From Pithys albifrons albifrons (taxonomy: Eukaryota; Chordata; Aves; Passeriformes; Thamnophilidae), in NCBI RefSeq assembly GCF_047495875.1, contig NC_092463.1, forward strand, positions 11,914,622 to 11,978,621: a stretch of DNA of 64,000 nt. Reading direction: 5' to 3'. Below the pieces are notes generated by a model. That model made no database searches, was not told the DNA's origin, and saw nothing but the letters and a program-made list of their open reading frames with translations. Shown one piece after another: positions 36,717 to 47,900 of this stretch; within the stretch, counting starts at the first letter, position 1, and each line of letters begins with the position of its first letter. A program made the translations under genes and the position numbers.

Positions 36717-37440
36717 ATCTTTCCAGCAGCTGGCCCACATTTTCCATAGGTTTCCTTTTGCTGCTTCTTGTTGATCTTCCCATCCTTCTCCAGATCCAGC
36801 TGCTGAGGGGCTTTGGTTTTCCTAATTCCATCTCTTCACAATTAAAGTGTCCCTGTATTTCCCTTGGTCTACCTGCCTCTGTTCCCATCTCTTGTATACT
36901 TTCTGTTTGGCTTTGAGTTGTGTCAGGAGCACCCTATTCATCCACTCAGGCCTCCTGCCACTTTTGCTTGAGTTCCTGCATATGGGCATGAACAGTTCTT
37001 GGGCAGAGATGAATAGATCTTTGAAAATTAACCCTCTAGGACTGTATCTCACAGGGTTCTTCCTGAACAGGTTCATGAATAGGTCAAAATCTGCTCTCCT
37101 GAAGTCCAATGTTGTGATCCTGCTTTCCCTCAGGACCCTGAATTCCATCATCTCATGGTCACTGCAATCAAGGCTCCACCCAACCTTCATGTCTCTGACC
37201 CGTTCTCCTATATTTACAAGTGTGAGATCCAGCTGAGTACCTGCCCTCATTGGCTCCTCAAACATGTGCATTGAAAATTTATCAGTGCATTTCAGAAACT
37301 TCCTGAATAACTTCTGCTGTGCTGTCTTTTGCTCCAGCAAATATTGGGGTGGTTAAAGTCTCCAGTGAGGACCAAGGCCAAGTTGTCTGAAAAAGGCTTT
37401 GTCTGCTTCTTCCTAATCAGGTGGCCAGTAGCAGTTGCTT
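36717..37440 (-). mobile_element. CR1 LINE ORF2 fragment: C-terminal half of endonuclease domain
   Basis: On the minus strand it opens with WPPD.EEADKAFFRQL, then GDFNHPNICW (37335-37363), then a frameshift into the 172-codon open frame 36822-37340. That frame carries QLDLTLVN, SDHEMMEFRVL (37141-37164), TLDFRRADFDLF and KSGRRPEWMNR. These match the APE-type endonuclease and following linker of CR1. The SDH histidine and the DFN aspartate/asparagine are still readable. The part nearest 36717 reads ELGKPKPLSSW and ENVGQLL, the linker, and is cut by the 3' tail of another CR1. It is the longest open frame in the window but is a transposon remnant, not a host gene. Confidence 0.93.
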
Positions 37441-37836
37441 ATGTTGCCTGTGTTGATCAGCACTGTTACTTTATGTGTTAATTCCCAGCTGTAAAATTTC
37501 TAGTTGTTCCTAAGTCACAAAAGCATCTTTGGAGGATGATGGTAGAAACTTGATCCTTTGAGAATTGTAAAAAATATGCTGTACAAACTGTTAGGAGAAG
37601 TGCCACAGGAAATAAGCATACATGACAATAAACACTGTACAGGAAACTGACTGGATAGTATCCCTTTTTTCATCCAGGTGGAACAGCTGTGTTCAGCATT
37701 GTTACTGCCTCTGTTCATGGCACCAGGCACCAGGATGACATTTTGTGTGGATGAAGGAACTTTACTGTTACCAGCAACCTTTAAACCTTCTTATTTTTCC
37801 TGTTCCAATGAAAAGTTTGAAGCTTCATGAAACCTC

Positions 37837-37878
37837 CTTTTTTTTTTTCTTTCCTTTTTTTTTCTTTTTCTTCTTTCC
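37837..37878. repeat. T-rich low-complexity tract
   Basis: T runs are broken by single C residues over about 40 bases, forming a polypyrimidine tract. There is no adjacent exon-like sequence. Confidence 0.9.
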
Positions 37879-39028
37879 TGTGTTGCTGATAATTTTAGTG
37901 GTTTAGCTTTCTGGCAAACTTAGCAATCATTTCTCCAATGAAAACAATTTTTATCAGTTTTATTATGACACAAAGGTTTGGTGAAAAATGAATTTACATT
38001 TGACTTTTCATGTTGTTTTCCTTTTCCCTGAAGTATTTATCCTGTATCTGATTGTTTTCCTGCTGTGTAATAAGACCTGATGACCACAAAAGGGTGGAAC
38101 ATGACAGAAACATGTAACAGATGAAGATGCTCTTTATTTCAATTTTTCTATTTTCCAGGTATCTATTGAATTATCTACTCATTAAGATGTCTTACTTTAT
38201 CTGGTCTTCCTCATCTGTTTTTTTCAGGCTTAAATTTCTTTTTAAAGTGCTGCTAGGCATTCTTAAGCCAAAAAAGAAGACATGTTTACTTCATCAAGTA
38301 GAGATGGAAATGTAGTCTTGCAAAGGGAACCAACTGGTCAGCCTTGTAAAACCATGGGAAACTTTCTTGCAGATTACAGAAAATGAAGGAAGAAAGTTAG
38401 CTAATTGTAGTATTTTTGTTAACTATGTGAAACAGTCTAACCATAATTCCAGCTGCATTAAAAAAAAAGTGAAAAAAAGGGTAGTGGCTGCTTCACTTGC
38501 TTCACTGTAATATTTCCTTCTTTTCCAAGGTATAATCCAACTTCTTGAATTAATGTACCCAAGTCACTTTAACTGCTGGCTGCATAACTCCTGGCAGTTT
38601 GTTTGATATTCCAACCAATCTTTGCATTAAAAAAAAGTCTGAATTTTTTATAGGTTTGTCCTCCTGCTTAGAGTTTCTTCCATGCTCTCTCATTTTGAAA
38701 ACAGCTGTACTTACAGGGATGCTATTAAGTAGTTTGTGCCTTGCATTGAAAGGTTGTGGTTAGTGGTCAGAAGATTCACAGAACTTAGAACCATTAGACA
38801 CATGTTTATCAACAGTTTAAAGAGATTAAAGTAAATGAGGCAATTCCACTTAAATATTCCCATGTAGCATTCTCACTGTGCAGTATGACAGTAATTTAAG
38901 TCTTCACAACAAACTCTCTTTTGTTTCTTAAAATTCTTGGAAATATAAATTTGCTGAGAAATAAGTGGCATGTCAACTTACTGTGTCCACATTAAATGTG
39001 GGGTGGAAAAGGGACTAGCTGAGTACCA

Positions 39029-39054
39029 GATGAGGATGAGGATGACTATGACTA
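39029..39054 (+). repeat. short GATGAG/GACTAT imperfect repeat
   Basis: GATGAGGATGAGGATGACTATGACTATT is an imperfect hexamer repeat. It lies outside any credible open frame. Confidence 0.7.
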
Positions 39055-40019
39055 TTTCTGCTGATTCTTTTTCCACTTTATATGTATGGGTCGTGTTAAT
39101 GGTGTGGGTAGGAATTTTTAGAGTCTCATAATTACATAGTCATGGAATTTAGTACTAATCTGGTGTCAAGGCCACATACAATGGTGCAATCAACATTTTA
39201 TTTGTTTAAGAATATACTTAGATGAACCTTGGCTTTGTATTAGCTTGTCTTGGTGAGGAAGGGCAGTAGAGGGAAGACATTGCCACTTTTGAATCTGACC
39301 TAGCTCTAGCTGAAGTCAATGATGCAGCACTGTGCAAAAAACCCCTTTGAATTGTCTTGGAAGATCATTCATCACCATCTGAAAGCACTGATGCTTATGT
39401 CGTTGTTTTGTGTCAGAGTTAACTAGCTCTGCAGTACAGGTTTACTTAGTTTAGATGCAGCATTTCACTGATGTATCTACACTTCTTCGGAATTCGGCTG
39501 TTATTTTTGCATAGTGCTATACTGTTTGAAAAGTGAAGATGTGAACTCATCCTTTTTTTATTCATCAGAGAATTAAACCAGGACATTTATTCCTCAGAGC
39601 CATAAGACCAAATCTGTATGTGAATGATCCAGCTTTGTTCCTAGGCAATAACACATGTTAAAAATAACTAGCCAATTCTCCCAATCATTTAAAAAGGGGA
39701 AAAAGCTTTTATTGAAGGGTCAATTAAAATTGAAAAATAAAACTCTTGAAGAACTCAGGAAATTGCAAAATGAACCTTCATGCTTCTCTGTGTACTTTCA
39801 TTAAGTTACAGGTTTTAACTGCATGATATTTAACCTAGTTACTGGTTTCAGATTGTCTGGAATTTATGTAACAGCTTTAGAGATATTTAAAGAAAATGAA
39901 GCTCAGAATAATTACTAATTGACAACTCATTGAAGATAGGTGAGGAAAGGGAAAAAGGTAGTGATGACCTTTAGAAAGGAAGGAAAAGAACAGTTAGAAT
40001 AGACTGATCAATATATATA

Positions 40020-40905
40020 CAATTCCCCCCAAAATTCTGGAAAAAATTACAACCAACCTAATTTTAAACACATAGAATATAAAGAGTTGAACAACAACCT
40101 ATATATGAATAACAGTGAGAAATGAATTTTGTCAGTTGTCAAACTGTGTCAAGCCAATCTACAACAGACCAGCAGACTCTGGATGCAGAAGAATTAACAA
40201 GTCTATGTCAATTTTAGCAAGATTTTTGATATTGCTTCATATGGCATTTTAATGATAAATCAAGGAAAATATTCATAATTAAACTACCATGGAGTGGGTG
40301 AAAAATGGGCTTACTGTGTCCAATTAGTACTTTTCAGGAGTTTCTTGATGTATAGAATGAATATCTGTCAAGGTCTTCATGATTTTAAGTAGTGTCCATT
40401 ATGATTGTATTGAACAGGTTTATAAAATTTGCAGTTGACACTAAATCTATGTACACTAAAGAAATAACTGGAATTCAAAATTACATTTAGAAATGAAGCT
40501 CAAGGATTGTTTGACAGACAAGTGGAAGTTATTGCACTTAGACAGGAATAATCAACTGTATAAATGCAGGATGGAAAACCTAAGTACAAACTATTGAAGA
40601 GACACTAAGATAACAGTGGATCTCAAGCTAAATGAGTGAAAGGAGAGATTTGAATGTGTTTGGGTTGATTAACCTAAAGAGAAGAAGACCGAAGAGAAGA
40701 CATAGTGGGAGAAGAACTAATACCACAGGCTGTAAAAAGAAAGATTCTGATTAAAAGTAAGAAAAACAGTTCTAATGGCAAGGGAGACGAAGTGCTGTAA
40801 GAGATTGCCTAATGATAGCTTGGGGCATCCATCAACAGATGACACAAACATCTGTTAGGAATGACATGGTTATGACTGAGCCTGCCATAGTGTGGGAGGA
40901 GGAGA
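40020..40905 (+). mobile_element. ancient CR1 LINE, RT domain to 3' end
   Basis: This is a very diverged plus-strand CR1 of the type shared across amniotes. At 40203-40245 the translation VYVNFSKIFDIAS aligns with the RT block IYLDFSKAFDTVP, with the catalytic aspartate changed to asparagine. At 40422-40445 IKFAVDTK aligns with IKFADDTK, with one catalytic aspartate changed to valine. At 40531-40575 LHLDRNNQLYKCRM follows the expected LHLGRNNQLHKYRM pattern. After about 40640 a segment of roughly 250 bases of the family is missing. The copy resumes with NLKRRRPKR (SLEKRRLRG) and runs out near CATCTGTTAGGAATGA. It cannot encode protein and is far older than the other CR1 copies here. Confidence 0.85.
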
Positions 40906-41174
40906 AGTGGGTAACCTCTGGAGTGATTCTTTATTTCTGTTTATGACTTTTCCTGCAGAACTCTTATTAAAAACCAGAGCTGCAAATGGAGCGCTTGTGA
41001 TTCCTGCCTTCTGCAAGCAAAGTATTTTTACTGTCGTGCATAGCATCTCCAGGAGTAGAAACACTGTGGCAGTTCACTGTATTTAGCAGGTAAATTTTTG
41101 CTTCATTCACTCAATTAAAATTCATACTGTGTGGTGTGGGTTTGACCCAAAGTTCATCAACAGGCAGAATGGGT

Positions 41175-41391
41175 TAATAGAAAGGGCACTGGACACAGTC
41201 AGGCAACTAGTCTTCCTAGCTTTGCCACTGATTGCTTTTGTAATCCAGACTAAATCCCCTGGATTCTTTCCCATGTTTTGTTTGTTGTATTTTTTTTTCA
41301 CTATGTGATTCAAAGTCTTGCTTGATGCAAGCTCTGGTAAGAAGGGGTTAGGCCACTGTGAGTGTTTGTATAGCACCTGGTATTGCACTGC
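41175..41391 (+). repeat. MIR-like SINE relic
   Basis: AGAAAGGGCACTGGACACAG, TTTGCCACTGATTG, CCCATGTTTTGTTTG and the end TGTTTGTATAGCACCTGG occur in the order of an amniote SINE that reads GAGCACTGGACTGAGAGTCAG ... TCTGCCACTGACC ... TTTGTACAGCGCCTAGCA. The order and spacing of four blocks make chance unlikely. It is non-coding and old. Confidence 0.6.
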
Positions 41392-44300
41392 TTGAACTTA
41401 ATTGAATGTTCAGTGTGCTACTGTAACACAAGTAATGAGCCACAATAACAGACACTGAAGACCACAAGTCTTCCTGTTGACTCCAGTGGAAGTAATTGAA
41501 TCAGGCCTTCAGTGAATGAAGAAGGGATCTTAAAAGAGTATTCTTGGTCAGTAGTCTCTCCAAATGTCTTCACATCCTTGTGCCATCTTATTCTCTCATT
41601 CTCATTTGCTTGTGTGAGCTGTCATCTTACTCTGATTTGATGTGTCCCTGCTGTAGCATTTTGAAATACAAAATGCATGAAATATGTTTTTCATATGTGT
41701 ATGAGTTCTAGTTTTTTTCAGACATGTCTGTGGTCAAAATCTGATATTCTCTGTCTAGTCACAGTTCAGAGGCCACTCTTTCAACTTATCTAGGAAAGAA
41801 TATTTTCCTAGAGAACTGGCTTATACATGAAGTATATAGAAAATGGAACATTTTAAAAATTATGTGTAATCCATACCAAAATACTGGGCCCAGAACAGAA
41901 GTCATAGCCAGCTACATTTCAGAATCTCTTTTTTATTTTTTCTGTCATTTAAAACCAGTATTTCTTAAAGTTTTATATAATGTATTTTTTCATTGGGGAA
42001 AAAAAATCAGTCTAGCTAATGGTGAGACAGCTTAAAAATAATTGTAACTAGGAACTGGGCCATGATTAAAATTGTTCAGCTGTTCATTTTATTGTTTGTT
42101 CCCAAAACCTTAAATGCACTCTCAGAGAACAATAACAACACTTAGCATGTAACTCCGTATGGGCCAATTCATGCAGTTCTCTCTCAGTCCTTTCTTACTG
42201 TAGAAAACCTCCTGTTTAGGGGGCTTTGTAAGGAATTCAGGGCTGGAACTCTCTTTTCTGACTATTTTGTAATAATAACACAGAAACTACCATGGAGAGA
42301 GGAGAAAAAAATAAGAAAGGCAAAACAAAGCGAAGTCTATCCTACTAGCATATTTGGATTTGGGGAAATGAATCAAACAGAACAGCCTGTGATGGCCCCT
42401 TGGGATAGTACCTATATCTTTGTTAATATCAGTGAAATATGTGGGATAATGGCTTTGTGTGTTTCTTAGAAGACGGATGATACTTTGCAATGAGGGTTAT
42501 AGTGAAAGGAACTGCAAAGAAAATCAAAACATACAGAAAAGATGATGGCCACTTGCTACAGTAAAACATAAATTGGTTTCAAAGGTAAGAAATCATATTT
42601 GCTGTTGGTTGACCTTGACTGATAAGTGGAAGGTGCCAGCTTCTTGAGACAGTGGCTGGTTGATCTTCATGATTGATTAGACCTCCAGAATCATTTGGCT
42701 TTTCTGACCTTACAGTAGCTAGGCATTGTTGATATTAAAAATGTACTTTTCTCTTACACATCTTCAGAAATCTTGGTCTGTGTTTCCACCTGCAGAACAA
42801 AATTCTAGGACTGGTGGTGAAATTCAGGGAATTGTAACCTGTTGTGGCTGAGCTCAGAAGTGATGAGCTTCATTTAGGGTGGGATTTCCAAAACCGCATT
42901 GCTTTTCAACAGTTGCTGAAAGATAGAGACTTGCAGGCACTTGTGAAGGTTGAACCCAAAGAGCCTATTTATAGCTAGCTAGAGTGCATACAAAGATGAT
43001 GTACTTTCCATGCCTTTCCACTATAAGTGTGTTTGTGATGCACATTTGAGTCCTTTTATCACTGGATATAGGAAGAGGTGCTGTAAGCTTAATTTGAACC
43101 TTTTCTCTCAAGAGAAGCATTGAAACCTCATCTGCGTTTTAGGAGGAGTAATGATGTGCTATCACTCACAGTAGAAGCCTCATTTAGAGCCTCTTGATGT
43201 CAATGGAAACACTTCCCTTTTCCTCAGTTGGCTGTGGACCAGGAATACGCAAGAGTAACTGGACTAAGGTTTCTGCTGACTGTATCAAATAGTATATGTT
43301 GTAAAATTTAACTGAAGTAAATGCATTTGCTCAGCCAAAATACTTAACATTTCATTTAAAAAACATAATATAAAAAGAATGGATTTTACTTTACTGATAT
43401 TTTAAGCTTTAATTTAGTTTAGTATAGTGAAAAGGACACCAAAGATTCTAGTTTTGTATCATTAGAACCAGATGGTCCATGAAAGACTTTTGGATAAACT
43501 AGAGTAGGAAAAACTTATAAACTCTGACTAGCATGAAAATGTGCTCAAAATTGCTATATCAGATGATATGCCCAGTTTTGTAATGCGGAATTCTTTGGCT
43601 GTTTTAGTGACATCCTGGTAAGGTGGTGTACAATTTAGGCAATTACAAGAAACTCTTTTGGATGCTTCTGTCATTATTGTTCTCCTTTTGAAGTGGAAAA
43701 ACAACAAAATAGCCCTAATGCAAGTGGAGTATCCCAGAAAACATCATAGTGATGTTGCTAGTGAAGAACTAATGAGGACAAAGAGTTGTTATTACTTATT
43801 ATTGACTTATTTTGTTTATATGATGAGAAAAATTTGGTTGTCTCAAAAAGTTAAAAAACCCCAACAGAATCCCCCAACTCAAAACCTCATGGCCCTCATC
43901 CTGGAAGAAGGATAAATCTTTTGTCTTTACCATAAAATCATTGCTGTTATGGTAAATATTCATCTCTAGCTGGCAGTGACCAGACAGAAAATTAACTGAT
44001 GAGCTCCAGAATGCACTATTAAGGTAATAATGACCATCAAGAATGAAAAATGCAACTTAAATTTACTTTGGTCTTGTCTTCCATTACAGTTCTGTGACAG
44101 TCCTTCTGCATCCTGGAAGATCTCTTGTGTAGTCTGATGAATGGAAGGAGGAGGCACTTTTGGTGCAGTAGACAGGTAGGAATTGAATAGAGGTAACCTG
44201 AAATATGTTTTCTATTACTAATAGAAACTGAAAGAAAAACAGCTGCCCATAATAATTTATTAGGGTTACCTGTACTTAAAGTGAGAGGTGCCTTTTATGG

Positions 44301-44890
44301 CATTCTGTCTTGACATATAACAGACTGCCAATTGCAATCAGTAATCTGCAACTGAATCAAGTGTCTTTGGTTGCTATTCTTAAAGATCTTGATTACATTA
44401 TGCAATAGTCTCATACCTTGAGCATTAAGGAATGGTTTTCAAAACTTTTTTCCTGTGATTTCCTACTAATCTTTCTCAGGTGAGGACTTCTTGCCTCTGC
44501 TATGTTAGCGGTTTCATTGTTCCTAACTAAGCTGTTTACATGCAGGAGAAGCAGGATCAAATTCTCTGTGCAGGTATTTCTTCATTTCAATACTGAAAGA
44601 TGGTCTTACTCTAAGTTTTGCAAATATAGATCAAGTTGATTTCAGTGGGGATACTTACTGAGTGAGGGCTGGAACGGAAATTCCTTCTTGGAAATTACAC
44701 TACTTTTAATAGAAAGTCACATTTAAAAACATGCTAATATGAGGGCTACAGTGTGCAGCAAAAATGTTCTCTTTAGCATAATTGTATCTCTGAACAAGGC
44801 AAAGTTAAATTATAACTTTTGTATGATATTTAGTTTCTAACTAAATATATGAATCCCTGTTAGCTCTTCTGGCCTGATTTTCTGACCAGC

Positions 44891-44936
44891 TGTATATATA
44901 GGTATATGTGCAAGCATATATTTTCATACATATATC
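44891..44936. repeat. alternating TA/TG-rich tract
   Basis: This is a degenerate TATA/CATA-type simple sequence with short self-complementary pieces. No element-like flanks are seen. Confidence 0.7.
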
Positions 44937-47900
44937 TGATAGGGGTTGTGACTTTATATCAGTGATTTGCACAATGAAGTCAGGTGGTGCAGATAGCCCT
45001 GCAAATATTGACAAGATAGTATGTCCTTTGGTCTTCTGTAGTTTAACAGGAGGGTGCTGGCTTAGAATTTTTTTGCTTTTCATCTATGTGGATTTAGGAC
45101 CTTACTTTTTCTTTGAACATTAAGATCTAGTGAGTCAGGTTTCCAAGACTTCATCCATGATAACTGACAATTTTCATATGTTAAGGAGTTTAAATGAAAA
45201 GTTTTATTGCCTCTACATGCTTAACCAGAACCTTACAGAATTAAAGATAATGAAAAAAAATAATGATCATTAAAAAGGCATGACTTGCACAATTCTCTGT
45301 ACAAAATCATACAATTGTTTTGCCTTCTTAGGCATTAGAGTTTATTTGGAAGACACTTGCATCTTAGTGAGGCTTTTGAAAAACTTACTCTGTGTGTCAA
45401 GTTTGTAAGAAAACTTGAAGCAAGAAAAACTTAATGTGACTTTGGGTTAATATTTCTCAACAGTGTCCATGGCATAAAAAGCAAGACATTCATTTGTATA
45501 ATTTGGCCTTAGGGTGCAGGGAGGAGTGGGGGATAGGCAGTGGAAAATATAATGGAGGAGTAGTAGAGATTTTGATCAGAGAGACTATGTCAGAAACTTG
45601 TGAACTTGCAGTAAGCTGTATGTCTTTTTTAAACAAAAAAGCAAACCAAAACAAAAAGGAAAGAATCTTGAGTCGGATGGCTATAACCATTTCTTAGTCA
45701 TAGACTGACAGTCTGTCCTTTAAGAAAATCGAAACTCTTCAAGCCTCATATTGTAAAATCATTATGGAAATCAGAACTCGAGCAAAGAGTTAACTTTGGA
45801 ACTAGCAGTGAGTTTATATTAAAAGATGACTGATCATTGATCCATCAGATAAATTATGTAACCAGATAAGTCCCACAAAAAATAAAATGTTTCCCTTTAG
45901 ACCCACTGTGTGTCTTTACACTCTGTCCCAAGTACTTGGTACCACTGGTGCCAGAATAGGGATCTAGTGGTGATTTGAAAGTTATACTTTCCTTCCTGGC
46001 TTTAGAGAGGAATAAAGTAGATTCCAGTCAACCATCTCCTCCCAGTATATCAACTCATTGCTGCAGGTGCTCAACTGACTTAACTACCTCTGTGACCCTG
46101 AAGTGTTCTCCCTGGGCCATGTCCTGTGGAGTGGCCCATGCACACAGAGCAGCTCTTGGAAGTCTTCTGGATGGCAACCTTGGGCAAACACAAGTGACAG
46201 TAGATTGAGCTTTGTAAAGAGTTGTATTTGCTTTAATGGAGATGCCAGAACAGGGAGCATGTGGATTCAAAGTATTTCTGTTGTAAACATGAAAGACAAT
46301 TTTGAAAACATCTTAAAAGGCAAGTTGTAAAGTACGTAGAGATTATTTTTTCTTCTTCCCAATTCACTTTATAGCTCCATTAAAAAATGTGAAGAGAGTT
46401 AGAAATGTTGGTCTGGCAAATTTGACACTTTTAAATAAAAATAGTTATTGTAGGAAAAGTGCAAATGACATAATTATTTGCTTGTGGTTCCCATTTTGAA
46501 AATTTACATTTTCCACTTAGGTCAGGAAATATTTAAAAGCTGGTCCTACAGAAACCTGTGCTTTGGTCCTAGAACTAGCAGAAGATGTTCTGAGAGTATA
46601 GGTTGGAGTCTAGGAGTCAAGAAAGGGAAGAAGGAAGGACAGACTTTTTCATGATGATTGCTTTAAAGTTACTTTGCATGTTAGCTCGTAGTGAGATTCT
46701 GTAGCTTTGCATATGAAGAAACAGTATATCACAGTTTCAAATCAAATTAGAGAAATATCCATTAGTCCCTCAAGCTATTTGAGTGCACTTAAAAACAAGA
46801 AGTGAAAAAGCCACAGAAGTCCATGGTAGTATTTTAGACTGGCTGTCCTAGTAGAAGGCTACCTGATACATACTTGATGTCACACATGAAGTAGCGAATG
46901 CAACATGGGCAGCCATGTGCACCCTTACTGCCAAAAGAGTAGTGCAACTTATTTGAAAGTTATAATTCAGCATGGCCATGCTAACCTGGAATTGTCAGTA
47001 TAAGGTGCAGTAGAAATTTTTGTGGCACCACGCAGTAAGTGAGAGCTGACTCAAGTGTTGACTTTGTGCCTTGGGAAAGCTGTTGGAGAAGAGCACAAAG
47101 AGGAGGTTTTGTGATAGTGCATTTATTTGGCATTGGGAAGCTCAGTTCATGCATTCGAGTTGGAACTTCTAAGGGCAGAAGGGATCAGAGTGAGTGTCCC
47201 CAGTCATGGTGTAGCACAAAATTCTGAAGAATCATTAGTTCTCTTAAAATGTTATGTGATTCTCTAATAGCTCCTATCCCAATGCATATCCTCAAACAGG
47301 TTTTAACATGAACCCAACCATCCAGATGTTTTGAGGCACATAATGTAATTATTGATATGAAAATCAAAACAAGGTACCATATAAAAAGCAGCCACTCTTA
47401 GATCATTACAGATGAGACCATTAGTCTTGGTGCTGTAACAAACCCTGTATTCATTATTGTAGCTCGGGACATTTTTTTCTTTGCCAGAATTGGCTGTTCT
47501 GTTAATGAATATTGCAAATCATAACCCAAATTATATGCCTTAAGCTGTCCTAATTTTTGATTTGCAATGAAGAATTCAGGAGCTTGATTTGTGCCCTGGC
47601 AAAACACTTCCTGATGAAGGAAAGGGAGAGATATGCCATGAAAGGGCTGCAGAATTCTGTATGAACAAGCAGTAAATCAGACCTCTGGTTCTAAGTAATC
47701 TTCATGCTATATTTGGACTTTACCCTGGACTCTCCCTCACAGGAGGTAGTGCTGAACTTGACAGTATTTTCATAAAGACTTGAAGTGTTTCACCAAATAG
47801 ACTGAACCTTTACTGCTAGTGATATATGTCAACTCTGTTAGTGTCAAAAATAGAAGATTTTGGAAAAAAAGTGAAAAAGTACTGAAATTTTTTTCCCAAG

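Larger units (their letters stand above)
37441..40015. other. gene-free stretch, nothing recognised
   Basis: No gene is visible. It contains a T-rich tract at 37837-37878, a short GAT/GAG run at 39029-39054 and AT-rich unique sequence. One short TGAAGTCAATGATG core near 39310 is reminiscent of an old amniote repeat. Confidence 0.65.

Noticed and set aside
36822..37340. 172-codon open frame on the minus strand as a host gene
   Set aside because: Its translation matches the CR1 endonuclease C-terminus and linker (SDHEMMEF, TLDFRRADF) and sits in a chain of CR1 fragments.
42470..42586. Segment between TTTCTTAG and AAAG|GTAAGA
   Set aside because: The polypyrimidine tract is poor and every frame carries a stop codon.
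44090..44175. Segment with a strong acceptor (CTTGTCTTCCATTACAG) and a donor-like GTAGG
   Set aside because: All three frames contain stops and the donor is weak. It could only be a non-coding exon, with nothing further to support it.
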